47,788 nucleotides of DNA from Myxococcales bacterium (lineage in GTDB: Bacteria; Myxococcota_A; UBA9042; JABWCM01): the NCBI GenBank assembly GCA_013360285.1, contig JABWCM010000076.1, positions 1 to 47,788 on the forward strand. Direction: 5' to 3'. The notes under the pieces are model-generated. The model searched no databases. It worked only from the letters and a program-made list of their open reading frames with translations, and was not told the origin of the DNA. Below are positions 8,907-16,424 of this stretch, piece by piece. Within the stretch, counting starts at the first letter, position 1. The number at the start of each line of letters is the position of its first letter. Position numbers and translations under genes: made by a program.

Positions 8907-10007
8907 ATGAAAAGTTTTCGCCAATCCCTTGAAAGCGCCCACCCGGAGTTGGACTTTTCCAAAGGTGTCAAAAACCGGCTGCTCAGTCACCATACCCCTG
9001 AACCTGGGGAGACCTTTCCGTTTCCGACCGCGCGACAAATCATGACCGCGGCTGAGTGGCCGGCCGGCTACACGTACTTGGGGAATTATCCCGACGAAAT
9101 CGATGCTGTGTGGACGGAAGATGTGCAAGGCGGCACCCATGACGACTCGTTTTGGTACATTTCTCAGGCGTCGAGGATCTGGAAGTTTCCCAAGCACATG
9201 GCTCTTGGCAAACAACTTCCGAGGCCGTGGCCTCACAACTGTCCGGGGCTGCCCGGCCCGGCGGCTAATGTGTCCGGAATAGGGTTCAACTTGGCATCGA
9301 TCCTTCCCGAGAGCCTGGAAGTGAGCTGTCTTCCGATTCCCCCCCACTTGGTGACGGCGGGCTACGACCATTGGGGGGATCTGGATTACTACGCCGGGAA
9401 CTTGTTTGTGCCGCTGGAGCGAGACGGCAACAAGGATCCGCTGTTGATGGTCGTGGTGGCGGCGGCCGAGCTAACGGTGATAGCCACGGGAGAACTCCCG
9501 GCGTCGCATGATCACGCGGCCTGGTGTGCGATCAATCCCCTAAACGGGTTGTTGTACACATCCGAAATGTTTCACGCAGTGTCGCACATCACCGTCTATC
9601 GCTGGAGTATTGCCAACGCCACACTGACCTTGACGAAAGTGGCAGACATCGCGCTCCATGACGCATCGAACAAGAGTGTCGTAATAAAACGCGTACAGGG
9701 CGGAGTGTTCTCCAAACTCGGGCACCTATATCTGGTGTCAGACTCAGAAAATTCCGGGGCAGGGGTTTATGGTTTTGACGGGATCACCGGGCTTCTCCAG
9801 CGGTTCGTGCCGATCAGACATAATCCAAGTTTTACATACTCCGAAGAACTGGAAGGAATCACCATATGGGACGGCAGTGCGGCCGGCATCCCTGGTTTCA
9901 AGGGTCAGATTCATGTCTTTGCGCTGGATAATGACTGGCCATTGGGGAGCGATGACGCCTACGTAAAACACATTGGAGTATCTGCCGATGATTCGGGAAA
10001 GTTGTAA
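8907..10007 (+). CDS. Putative beta-propeller-like protein of unknown function
   Basis: A 366-aa protein starting at ATG 8907, preceded by AAGGAG. I do not recognise the family. It contains several propeller-like strand motifs: YDHWGDLDYYAGNLFVPLE, HAAWCAINPLNGLLYTSE, VYGFDGITGLLQRFVPI and KGQIHVFALD. Such '(H.)GD...g.lyvP' patterns occur in extracellular six- or seven-bladed propellers. No signal peptide or transmembrane segment is present, although the context (putative capsid, fibre) suggests a structural or cargo role. It is the third gene of the 7217-10007 group. Downstream lies a repeat-family B copy. Confidence 0.6.
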   Translation: MKSFRQSLESAHPELDFSKGVKNRLLSHHTPEPGETFPFPTARQIMTAAEWPAGYTYLGNYPDEIDAVWTEDVQGGTHDDSFWYISQASRIWKFPKHMALGKQLPRPWPHNCPGLPGPAANVSGIGFNLASILPESLEVSCLPIPPHLVTAGYDHWGDLDYYAGNLFVPLERDGNKDPLLMVVVAAAELTVIATGELPASHDHAAWCAINPLNGLLYTSEMFHAVSHITVYRWSIANATLTLTKVADIALHDASNKSVVIKRVQGGVFSKLGHLYLVSDSENSGAGVYGFDGITGLLQRFVPIRHNPSFTYSEELEGITIWDGSAAGIPGFKGQIHVFALDNDWPLGSDDAYVKHIGVSADDSGKL

Positions 10008-10340
10008 ATGGGAGACGTGTCCGGCAAGGCCAACCGGTTGCCAAGTCTGTCGTGGACCGTCGCCCGCGAGAGTACCGAGGTGCCTGCGAAAATTCTGGGC
10101 GCCCAGACGATGACCGCGTGGAGGCGGTCGTTTTACGCGTGGGACAAGGACCTAGGAACACGGCGAAAGATGCTGTTTTGGAAAAAATCAAGTTACGCGA
10201 ACCATTGGCGTACTCCGTCGGCCGTACCTCGGTCGGCCCACCTGCCTCGTTACGGCCATTGTTTCGCTCGCCGTCAATTTCTTCACAAACTCGCAGAGTA
10301 CGCGAGCAGATCGACCCCCGTAGCCGGAGGATGGTAAGAA
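10008..10340. other. Intergenic region filled largely by repeat B1
   Basis: A reading frame opens directly at 10008 but lacks a ribosome-binding site and runs through repeat copy B1. The last 17 bases before and over the next start (GTAAGAAATGCGGGTTA, 10333-10349) resemble one end of MITE C (GTGAGAAATGCGGGCTA). I call no gene here. Confidence 0.4.
10173..10292. repeat. Repeat family B, copy 1
   Basis: About 120 bp. On the plus strand it contains GTTACGCGAACCATTGGCG, then CTGCCTCGTTACGGCCATTG and TTTCGCTCGCCGTCAAT. Each aligns with the reverse complement of copy B2 at 24857-24959. B1 carries about 15 extra bases in the middle. It is flanked by A/T tracts as in B2 and ends in TTCACAAAC, like the terminal repeats of family A. 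Confidence 0.65.
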
Positions 10341-10961
10341 ATGCGGGTTAGCTTCGCCACGATCATCACACTACTCATAAGGATGGCGTCGGACATTTCA
10401 GCAGCGCCACTCGATATGCCTGATTGGGAACCTGAACTGCGGGTTGTAATGACACCCTATTCGAACCTTTGGTTTTTGGTCGGCGGGGACGGCTTTGCCC
10501 ACATGGACCAGCGAGATGATGAGTTACATTTTAGCGCCGTTGGAGTTGAAGTAGGGATGGTCGCAGACTCACGGGTTCGATTTGCTCTAGGGACAACGTT
10601 TCTTTTCCCACACGACGTTCCACTGGGTTTTTCACTCCATGACGAGCGGGCGTTGGGGGTCAGGGGTTCGGTAGTCGTCGAGTGGATTTTGCCGTGGGCA
10701 GATGGTCGGTGGGAGGCGTTGGTTGGTAGTACGCTTGGCCTTACCTGGTGGTGGATGGAAGACCAGTACGACGGCATCGGGTACCACGGTTACGCCTACG
10801 TCGGGATCGTCCGCCAACTCATCGACGGCTTCTACGCGGGGGGGCGATTTTGTTCGGGAATAGACTCCGTTGTTCAATCAGACCCTTCGTCGAGGGCAAC
10901 ATCGGAGGTTTTCCTCTGGACCCTGATCCAATTCGATCTTGTGCTCGCGTTTCGATTTTAG
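10341..10961 (+). CDS. Secreted outer-membrane-barrel-like protein
   Basis: A 206-aa protein with an N-terminal signal-peptide-like stretch (MRVSFATIITLLIRMASDIS, then AAP). It continues with alternating aromatic/hydrophobic strands (VVMTPYSNLWFLVGG, RFALGTTFLFPHD, WEALVGSTLGLTWWW, YAYVGIVRQLIDGFYAGG) and ends in Phe (FDLVLAFRF), the usual C-terminal signature of outer-membrane barrels. GGAGG lies about 10 nt before ATG 10341. The start codon itself lies in a sequence resembling one end of MITE C. The gene precedes two tandem paralogues of a similar type. Specific function unknown. Confidence 0.6.
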   Translation: MRVSFATIITLLIRMASDISAAPLDMPDWEPELRVVMTPYSNLWFLVGGDGFAHMDQRDDELHFSAVGVEVGMVADSRVRFALGTTFLFPHDVPLGFSLHDERALGVRGSVVVEWILPWADGRWEALVGSTLGLTWWWMEDQYDGIGYHGYAYVGIVRQLIDGFYAGGRFCSGIDSVVQSDPSSRATSEVFLWTLIQFDLVLAFRF

Positions 10962-11161
10962 TGCCCCCGCCAGTTTGGATGCCTTTACCAACGCTGCGTC
11001 ATCGTCCGTTGCAGGCGGCATTTCCTGGGTGTGCTCGATGTCATGTCAAAGACTCGGATGTTTCGTACCCGTTCAACGAACTAAAGTGGGCCCCGCTGTT
11101 TGGACAATAAATCATCTGCTGATGATGGATAACGACCTTCCCTGGTTCGCAGGTGACGACG

Positions 11162-12040
11162 ATGTATACTTCAAGCACTTCTCGTGTGGCACGCACAAAG
11201 GCAGCAAAATCTAAAGGTAGTAAGGGCGTTGGACATTGCCATTCACCTCGGGGACATTTCGCAATGATGCTGGTCTTTTTCCCCGGGGTCTCGTTGCAAG
11301 TCTTCTTCGTGATCGGGCCCCTCATACTCCCCACCGACCTTTATGGCGATATGGGTACAGCCGGTTTCGACAACGGCGACTCAGCGCCTCCGGTCGACGA
11401 ACTTCCCGTAGCGGAGGATCGGTCGATGCAGGAAGATGATAACTGGACGTTTGGCCTGATTCCGGTGGTACCGACCGCTTTGCTGGGCGGCAGGTCTCAC
11501 CCGGATGAGGGGGGCCGCGATGGTTTTGGGTCCGTGATGGCTTTGGGGGTCGTTGGTCGTTGGGAACCGCATCGTGAGGGACGCGCTCAGTTGGGAATGC
11601 TGGCGAGTGTCTGCGCAGCGGGGGGGCCCTTCGACAGCGTCTTGAGGGATGATATCGACGGGGGATCTCCGGCTATCTATGTACGTGTGGGCGGTACCGT
11701 ACGCTGGTCGTATCCCATCATGGATGACGTGTGGTATTTTCACGCCGGATTGAGCGGGGGGTTGTTGGGATTTGCGTTGCCGAATTCCCAAAGCAATCCA
11801 TGGGAAACGGGCCCTGACATGGTTGGCGGGTTAGGAATCTATCTGAACCCCCTGACGGTGGGTTTCGACTGGCCGATCCGCAATTCGGCGTGGACCCTGG
11901 GGCTCCAACTGGACGTCCTGGAGTTTGGGGTAGCGTTTCCCCTCAACGGCGGCCCAGACGGGGACTCGTCCGCTGTCGACCTCCAATACCTATTGCTGAG
12001 CGCCGGCAAAGTCACTGTGCATGTTACGGTGAGGCTGTAG
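11162..12040 (+). CDS. Outer-membrane-barrel-like protein, paralogue 1 of a tandem pair
   Basis: The protein has about 290 aa. A basic N-terminus (TKAAKSKGSKG) is followed by a hydrophobic core (MMLVFFPGVSLQVFFVIG) compatible with a signal peptide. The start is uncertain, with ATG at 11162 or 11264. From about residue 95 it aligns throughout with the next gene: DNWTFGLIPVVPT/LSLGFLPLAPT, AAGGPFD.../AVGGPFD..., GGLGIYLNPLTVGFDW/GGLGIYLVPCTLGFEW, and a shared end (LQYLLLSAGKVTVHVTVRL). The alternating pattern suggests a beta barrel in the outer membrane. I do not recognise a named family. Confidence 0.6.
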   Translation: MYTSSTSRVARTKAAKSKGSKGVGHCHSPRGHFAMMLVFFPGVSLQVFFVIGPLILPTDLYGDMGTAGFDNGDSAPPVDELPVAEDRSMQEDDNWTFGLIPVVPTALLGGRSHPDEGGRDGFGSVMALGVVGRWEPHREGRAQLGMLASVCAAGGPFDSVLRDDIDGGSPAIYVRVGGTVRWSYPIMDDVWYFHAGLSGGLLGFALPNSQSNPWETGPDMVGGLGIYLNPLTVGFDWPIRNSAWTLGLQLDVLEFGVAFPLNGGPDGDSSAVDLQYLLLSAGKVTVHVTVRL

Positions 12041-12168
12041 TGTTTCGCTGCCTCATTGGTTCCTGAATCGACCGGTTGGACTGATCTCGATGCGGCGCGC
12101 CGCGGATCATTACCTTGCATATCGAATCCATGAATGAGGAACCCGTGGTTTTAGAGTCCCGAACGGTG

Positions 12169-13095
12169 ATGAAGGCGACAAAACAAACACTGCTCGTTGT
12201 CGTTGTGTGTACACTGTCGATCCATAGCGCACGTGGTGACGGGCGCAATCCGGATGCGGCGCCGGACAATTCGCACCCCGGTGAATGCGTGGTCCCCCAA
12301 AAAGTAACGACACAGCAAAACGACGTATTGTCGCTCGGATTTCTCCCATTGGCGCCCACCATGCTATGGGACGGGCGTTCTTCGGCGGAGGGCTCTCCGA
12401 CGGTCGGACATTTCGGAGTTTTGGCGTTGGGTCTAATGGCGCATTGGGAACCTTACCAAGGAGATCGTGCCGTAATTGGATTGTCGGGTGGCGTTGTCGC
12501 GGTTGGCGGTCCATTCGACCGCATATGGACCGATGATCTCGCCGACGGGCCTCCGGCGGCCTACCTTCGGCTGGGCGCCACTCTTCGGTGGTTATACGGT
12601 CTCGTCGACGGGCAGTGGAACTTCACTGTCGGAATGGGTGCGGGACTTATGGGTTTTGTCGTTCCAAGGGATGCCGGGGGGCAGGACGAAAGCTCGCGAT
12701 CGACCTTTGGTGGACTCGGGATTTATTTGGTGCCATGTACATTGGGATTCGAATGGCTGATCCCTGACTCGACCGCAGGAATAGGGATTCAAATGGACTT
12801 GATGGAACTAGGAGTGGTATTTTCGTTGAACGGTACGGCCACTGGGTCTGTGGCGCAACAATACCTAGCCCGCATTTCTCACGAGGGTTTGCAGCGAGAC
12901 CGCCGAAACGCCGGCGAGTTCTGGGCGCGCGGACCTCCGGCGCGCGGAGGCGGGCCCCCGGCCCGTCGAGCACGCCGGAGGGAGCACGACCAGAAGGCGC
13001 CAGCGGATCGGCGGTCGCAGCCGAAGACTCGTGAGAAATGCGGGCTAACTGTGGGCTTCGGCCAAACGACTCTGTATGCTACCATTCGGATGTAG
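12169..13095 (+). CDS. Outer-membrane-barrel-like protein, paralogue 2, with an in-frame MITE insertion
   Basis: It has a signal peptide (MKATKQTLLVVVVCTLSIHS) and is a tandem paralogue of the 11162-12040 protein. Near the C-terminus the homology is interrupted by 60 residues of Arg/Pro/Gly-rich sequence that exactly match a 178-bp inverted-repeat element plus a TA duplication. Removing 180 bp rejoins QQYL to TVGFGQTTLYATIRM, which aligns without gaps to the paralogue's LQYL...VTVHVTVRL end. The insertion falls before the last predicted strand, so the present product is probably misfolded or has a long periplasmic or extracellular loop. The start at 12169 is chosen for the signal peptide; upstream in-frame ATGs exist at 12130 and 12115. 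Confidence 0.6.
   Translation: MKATKQTLLVVVVCTLSIHSARGDGRNPDAAPDNSHPGECVVPQKVTTQQNDVLSLGFLPLAPTMLWDGRSSAEGSPTVGHFGVLALGLMAHWEPYQGDRAVIGLSGGVVAVGGPFDRIWTDDLADGPPAAYLRLGATLRWLYGLVDGQWNFTVGMGAGLMGFVVPRDAGGQDESSRSTFGGLGIYLVPCTLGFEWLIPDSTAGIGIQMDLMELGVVFSLNGTATGSVAQQYLARISHEGLQRDRRNAGEFWARGPPARGGGPPARRARRREHDQKAPADRRSQPKTREKCGLTVGFGQTTLYATIRM
12866..13047. mobile_element. MITE C: 178-bp element with TA target duplication
   Basis: The ends are a perfect 20-bp inverted repeat: TAGCCCGCATTTCTCACGAG at 12866-12885 and its complement at 13028-13047. Reading the outermost TA as a target-site duplication leaves a 178-bp element (12868-13045), typical of IS630/Tc1-mariner-type MITEs. The interior is markedly GC-rich and has no transposase. 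It is inserted in the coding sequence of a barrel-like protein and keeps the frame (net 180 bp). A half-site-like sequence is at 10333-10349. Confidence 0.85.
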
Positions 13096-13162
13096 CCATC
13101 GGTTCGGCGGGCATGCCGGTGTGGCGCGGACGCCGTGTTTGCTCCGCAATGATACCGATCAC

Positions 13163-13192
13163 TGAGAGGGTGTTTGGGTAAAAATTGACAGT
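13163..13192. repeat. End fragment of repeat family B
   Basis: GAGAGGGTGTTTGGGTAAAA followed by TTGACAGTGA matches the left end of B2 (AGAGGGTGTTTGGGAAAAA). It directly abuts the left end of repeat A copy 2, so the two families sit in tandem here; A may have inserted into B. Confidence 0.5.
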
Positions 13193-13357
13193 GAGAGTTT
13201 GTGAAAAAATAGCTGCGCAGGCTTTGGGCGGTGGCTTTTGGCCGCCTTGGTTCCGAAAAACCCTGCGCAACTACCCGGATATGACTCGGGTTTTCCAAAA
13301 CCAATCCGCCGCCAAATCCACGCCCACAGTCCGCGCCCATATTCTTTCACAAACTCA
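13193..13357. mobile_element. Repeat family A, copy 2 (165 bp)
   Basis: The best-preserved copy of the element. The left end is GAGAGTTTGTGAAAAAATAG and the right end, on the minus strand, TGAGTTTGTGAAAGAATATG. The interior is almost identical to copy 1 over the last 80 bases and to copy 3 over the first 80. It lies in the intergenic region in front of the Cys-rich lipoprotein gene and could affect its transcription. Confidence 0.8.
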
Positions 13358-13494
13358 AGGATCTGTGCTTAAGTCACCGGCATTGAGGTTCACCACAGGT
13401 GGCTGGAATTATTCGACGAAAAAATCGATCATTCGGAACAGTGCTGCAAACCTTGGACCCAGGTGGTTTGGGCCTTGTCGTTGGAGAAAGAAGC

Positions 13495-15558
13495 ATGAAA
13501 AGATACAAACATTGGCAAAAGAGTTGGCGACGGATGTGGGCGTGGGGATTTTGTTTCCCCCTGCCCGCAGCTAAATCGAGTCACATCGGGAACCGATCGC
13601 AGTTTTTTTTCCAATCGGGGGGTACGAACGTTTCTATCCCCGTTCGTTCCGCATTGTTTTCCCAAATACAAAGTGGGTTGTTGGCCGTTGTTTTGGCCAT
13701 GACGGCTTGTGAGGGGAACCATGAATTTTCCACAACCGAGTTGGTTTCGTCGGAAACGGCTGTTCTGCAACCATCGTTGACCAACGCCGGCCTGGACATC
13801 ATCACTTCCTACTGCGAGCCGGCTTATCACGAAACCCAGTGTATTTCCGCGGCCCAACTGTTGCTTGTTGCGGCTCAGGAATGCAAAAAATCGTCTATGA
13901 CCCTTGCGGGATGGAATCCACAGTCTCCTTGCGACGATGGGTTTCAGGCCGTGGAATATCTGTGTTGTCCTGGACAATCCGCGTGCTGCATCACGGATTC
14001 GGGCCTTGATTTTGTGCCGATTGCCCAGTGCCCACGTCCGCTTCCCCCTTTGTTTTGCGATGTGGAACTTCCCGTATGCTGCCAGACGGAAACGGGTCCG
14101 ACTTTGGTTTCGCCTTCGGAGTGTTCACCCAAAGTACTTCTTGAACCCACGGTTTGCCAGGCCCCCTGCGTTCCCAAAAGTTCGGTCGAAAGTTGTCAAT
14201 CAGCCGAAATCTGGAACATATGGGCCGAAAAACAATGCGCTGAACTGGGTCGACTTCCCGGCGAAATTACCTTGGGACCCGCCTGCGACAAAGGGAAATT
14301 TTTCGGCGCCAAAACCCTGTGTTGTGGTTGGAAAAACGTCTGCTGCAACACGGCGGCCGGTCCCAGCGTGACCACCGCCGACGAGTGCTTCGAAGACCAC
14401 ATCATCGCCTGGGAAGAATGCGTTGTCGAAACCACCCTGGAATGTACTTTTGACGATGGCTGCTGCCCTTCATTAACCGAACCCATCGTCGCCGGATCGC
14501 CGGATGCCGAATGTCCAAAATCCGCCGGAGCCAACTATGACTGGCAATGTTGGGGTGCAAAAACACAGTGCACCAACTGGGGATTTGGAATCGCGGCAGA
14601 AAATTGCGATCCCAATACCATGCCCGATTGCCCGGCGGGCGAACTCAAAGAAGGTTATTTGTGGCGATGTTGGCCCGACGGCACCACCAAATGTACTACC
14701 AAAGACACTGCGGTCGTGGTCGCTTCCGGCGCTTGTGACGGGTTGACCAAACCGACCTGCCCCACTGTCAAAAAAACCAGCGGACCTCAGTTTGAATGGG
14801 GGTGCTGGGAAGGCCAACCCAACTGTTTTAGCTACGGTTATCTGGTTTCGCCAGAATTGCGTATGAGCCTGCCCAAACCAGCGTGTTCACTTACCGACAT
14901 CGCGAAGAAGCAAGGGTACAAATGGCAATGTTGGCCCGACGGAACCTTACATTGTACGTTTTGGGGAACATCCATCGGGTCCACCCTACCCTGCCGCGAT
15001 TTACCCAAACCCAACTGCGGCGGCACCAAAAAAGAAGGTCCCAATTATTCCTGGAAATGTTGGCCCGACGGCTCCTTGAAATGCACCGATTGGGGGGTGG
15101 CCCTGGGTTCTACCACCCCGTGTAAAGATTTGCCGAAACCAACATGCACCACGGGTAAGAAGGGCTCCGAGCCCAATTACGCCTGGCAATGCTGGGGAAG
15201 TACCGCGCAGTGCACCAACTGGGGATACGGCGTTGCGCCGGGAGCCTGCGCCAACCTTCCCAAACCCGACTGCGGCAAACCCAAAACGACCGACGCCCCC
15301 AATTATAAATGGGAATGTTGGGGAGAAACGGCGCAGTGCACCAACTGGGGAACCGGAGTTGCGTCGGGATATTGTTCCAACTTGGCCAAACCGGTGTGCA
15401 AAAAAACCACCAAAAAGGTCAGCGGTCCCAATCTGGCTTGGCAATGTTGGGGTGGAACAGCGCAATGCACCAACTGGGGAATCGCCGTCAACGCCGCACA
15501 ATGTTCGGAACTCCCCACACCTGTATGTGAACCGTCGGGGGAAACCGGGTCAAAATAA
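13495..15558 (+). CDS. Cys-rich secreted lipoprotein with eight C-terminal W-C-W repeats
   Basis: The start at 13495 is chosen for the GGAGAAAG site before it. A lipobox (LLAVVLAMTAC) lies about 66 residues in, so either the true start is a later TTG/GTG codon or there is an unusual N-terminal extension. The first half has many Cys pairs (CCPGQSACC, CCGWKNVCC). The second half has eight tandem units of about 42 residues, from about 14520 to 15550, each with the pattern Y.W.CW...(T)..CTNWG....(C)..LPKP.C. The four Cys per unit suggest small disulfide-bonded modules. It is probably anchored in the outer membrane facing outward. I do not recognise the module; binding or adhesion is a guess. Confidence 0.7.
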   Translation: MKRYKHWQKSWRRMWAWGFCFPLPAAKSSHIGNRSQFFFQSGGTNVSIPVRSALFSQIQSGLLAVVLAMTACEGNHEFSTTELVSSETAVLQPSLTNAGLDIITSYCEPAYHETQCISAAQLLLVAAQECKKSSMTLAGWNPQSPCDDGFQAVEYLCCPGQSACCITDSGLDFVPIAQCPRPLPPLFCDVELPVCCQTETGPTLVSPSECSPKVLLEPTVCQAPCVPKSSVESCQSAEIWNIWAEKQCAELGRLPGEITLGPACDKGKFFGAKTLCCGWKNVCCNTAAGPSVTTADECFEDHIIAWEECVVETTLECTFDDGCCPSLTEPIVAGSPDAECPKSAGANYDWQCWGAKTQCTNWGFGIAAENCDPNTMPDCPAGELKEGYLWRCWPDGTTKCTTKDTAVVVASGACDGLTKPTCPTVKKTSGPQFEWGCWEGQPNCFSYGYLVSPELRMSLPKPACSLTDIAKKQGYKWQCWPDGTLHCTFWGTSIGSTLPCRDLPKPNCGGTKKEGPNYSWKCWPDGSLKCTDWGVALGSTTPCKDLPKPTCTTGKKGSEPNYAWQCWGSTAQCTNWGYGVAPGACANLPKPDCGKPKTTDAPNYKWECWGETAQCTNWGTGVASGYCSNLAKPVCKKTTKKVSGPNLAWQCWGGTAQCTNWGIAVNAAQCSELPTPVCEPSGETGSK

Positions 15559-15571
15559 TAAGCTCAGAGGC

Positions 15572-16225
15572 TCACCGCACCCGATTTTTCACAGCGTAAT
15601 AAATCAACGCTGCCGGCCAGCAAAAGACCACCAGCAATACAAACACCGGTAAGTTAAATGACTCGGCGGGAGTCACGGTAACCACGCCCGGCCTGCGTAA
15701 TGACGCCATGACTTCATCACGCAGTCGTTTCCAATCGGGTGGCACCACCGAGGCACCACAATGGCCGCAAGTGGGGGGTCCGGTCCAATCCGCAACACTC
15801 AGTTTTACCGAGGCACCACAGGACAAACATCTGGTTTCGTGGGCGTGCTGATGCCTAAGCCGGCCGTCCAGGATGGTATCGGTCGCCCCATCGTGTACGA
15901 AATACAGGTTTTTGCGACTATTCAGGATACGTAAGGCTTCGAGAACTTCGGTACGGCGAAAGCCCGCGCCGGCGACGAGATCGTCCATCCGAACCACCGC
16001 GGTTTGCTCGATAATACGCCACAGCGCCAAGATCCTACGTTCTTTGTAACGATAATATCCACCGGCTATAAGAAGACCTATCGGGGCCAACGCGAACAAC
16101 AACGCCACAAGAAAAGACCAGGTGTCATGCACTGATCCCACAAGCACAAGAAACGACACCAACAGCAGGGGAATGCCGATTCGAATCAGGATATCGTCGC
16201 GCTTAAATAACTGTTTGCCTGCCAT
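15572..16225 (-). CDS. Membrane protein with winged-helix-like and zinc-ribbon segments
   Basis: The 217-aa protein has two N-terminal transmembrane helices (about residues 15-31 and 38-55). A cytosolic helix-turn-helix-like segment follows (WRIIEQTAVVRMDDLVAGAG, then FRRTEVLEALRILN), then a four-Cys zinc ribbon (CLSCGAS...CGHCGAS) and a C-terminal transmembrane helix (LPVFVLLVVFCWPAALIYY). The layout resembles PCI/wHTH-bearing membrane proteins of unknown role often found in myxobacteria-like genomes. It converges with the Cys-rich lipoprotein gene and is separated from the esterase gene by the inverted-repeat element D. Confidence 0.6.
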   Translation of the reverse strand: MAGKQLFKRDDILIRIGIPLLLVSFLVLVGSVHDTWSFLVALLFALAPIGLLIAGGYYRYKERRILALWRIIEQTAVVRMDDLVAGAGFRRTEVLEALRILNSRKNLYFVHDGATDTILDGRLRHQHAHETRCLSCGASVKLSVADWTGPPTCGHCGASVVPPDWKRLRDEVMASLRRPGVVTVTPAESFNLPVFVLLVVFCWPAALIYYAVKNRVR

Positions 16226-16258
16226 CTGGTCTTTCTACACGTGGTCCAGTCGGCCTCT

Positions 16259-16418
16259 AGGTGTGTGGTATTTTAGATGAAATTTTTGTCTTGGCCATAT
16301 TTTGCCGCATCCCCGCAAAAATCCCCGCGGCATATTCCCGAAATTCCTTAGGATTTTTCCGGACGATCCGGCTAAAATCCGGCTTGCCAAAAATTCCCCT
16401 AAAAAACACCACACACCT
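16259..16418. mobile_element. Inverted-repeat element D (160 bp, MITE-like)
   Basis: AGGTGTGTGGTATTTTAG at the left end pairs with the complement of CTAAAAAACACCACACACCT at the right end. The pairing continues imperfectly for about 34 bp (GAAATTTTTG against CAAAAATTCC). There is no coding capacity and no other copy in this window. It lies between two minus-strand genes, 7 bp from the esterase stop codon, and its hairpins might terminate that transcript. Confidence 0.55.
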
Positions 16419-16424
16419 CGGCTA

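Noticed and set aside
10008..10337. A 109-codon frame right after the propeller-like gene
   Set aside because: No ribosome-binding site, and most of it lies in repeat B1. A short lost gene cannot be excluded.
7217..13095. A prophage
   Set aside because: No integrase, terminase, portal, tail-tube or lysis gene is present, and several products have signal peptides and barrel-like ends.
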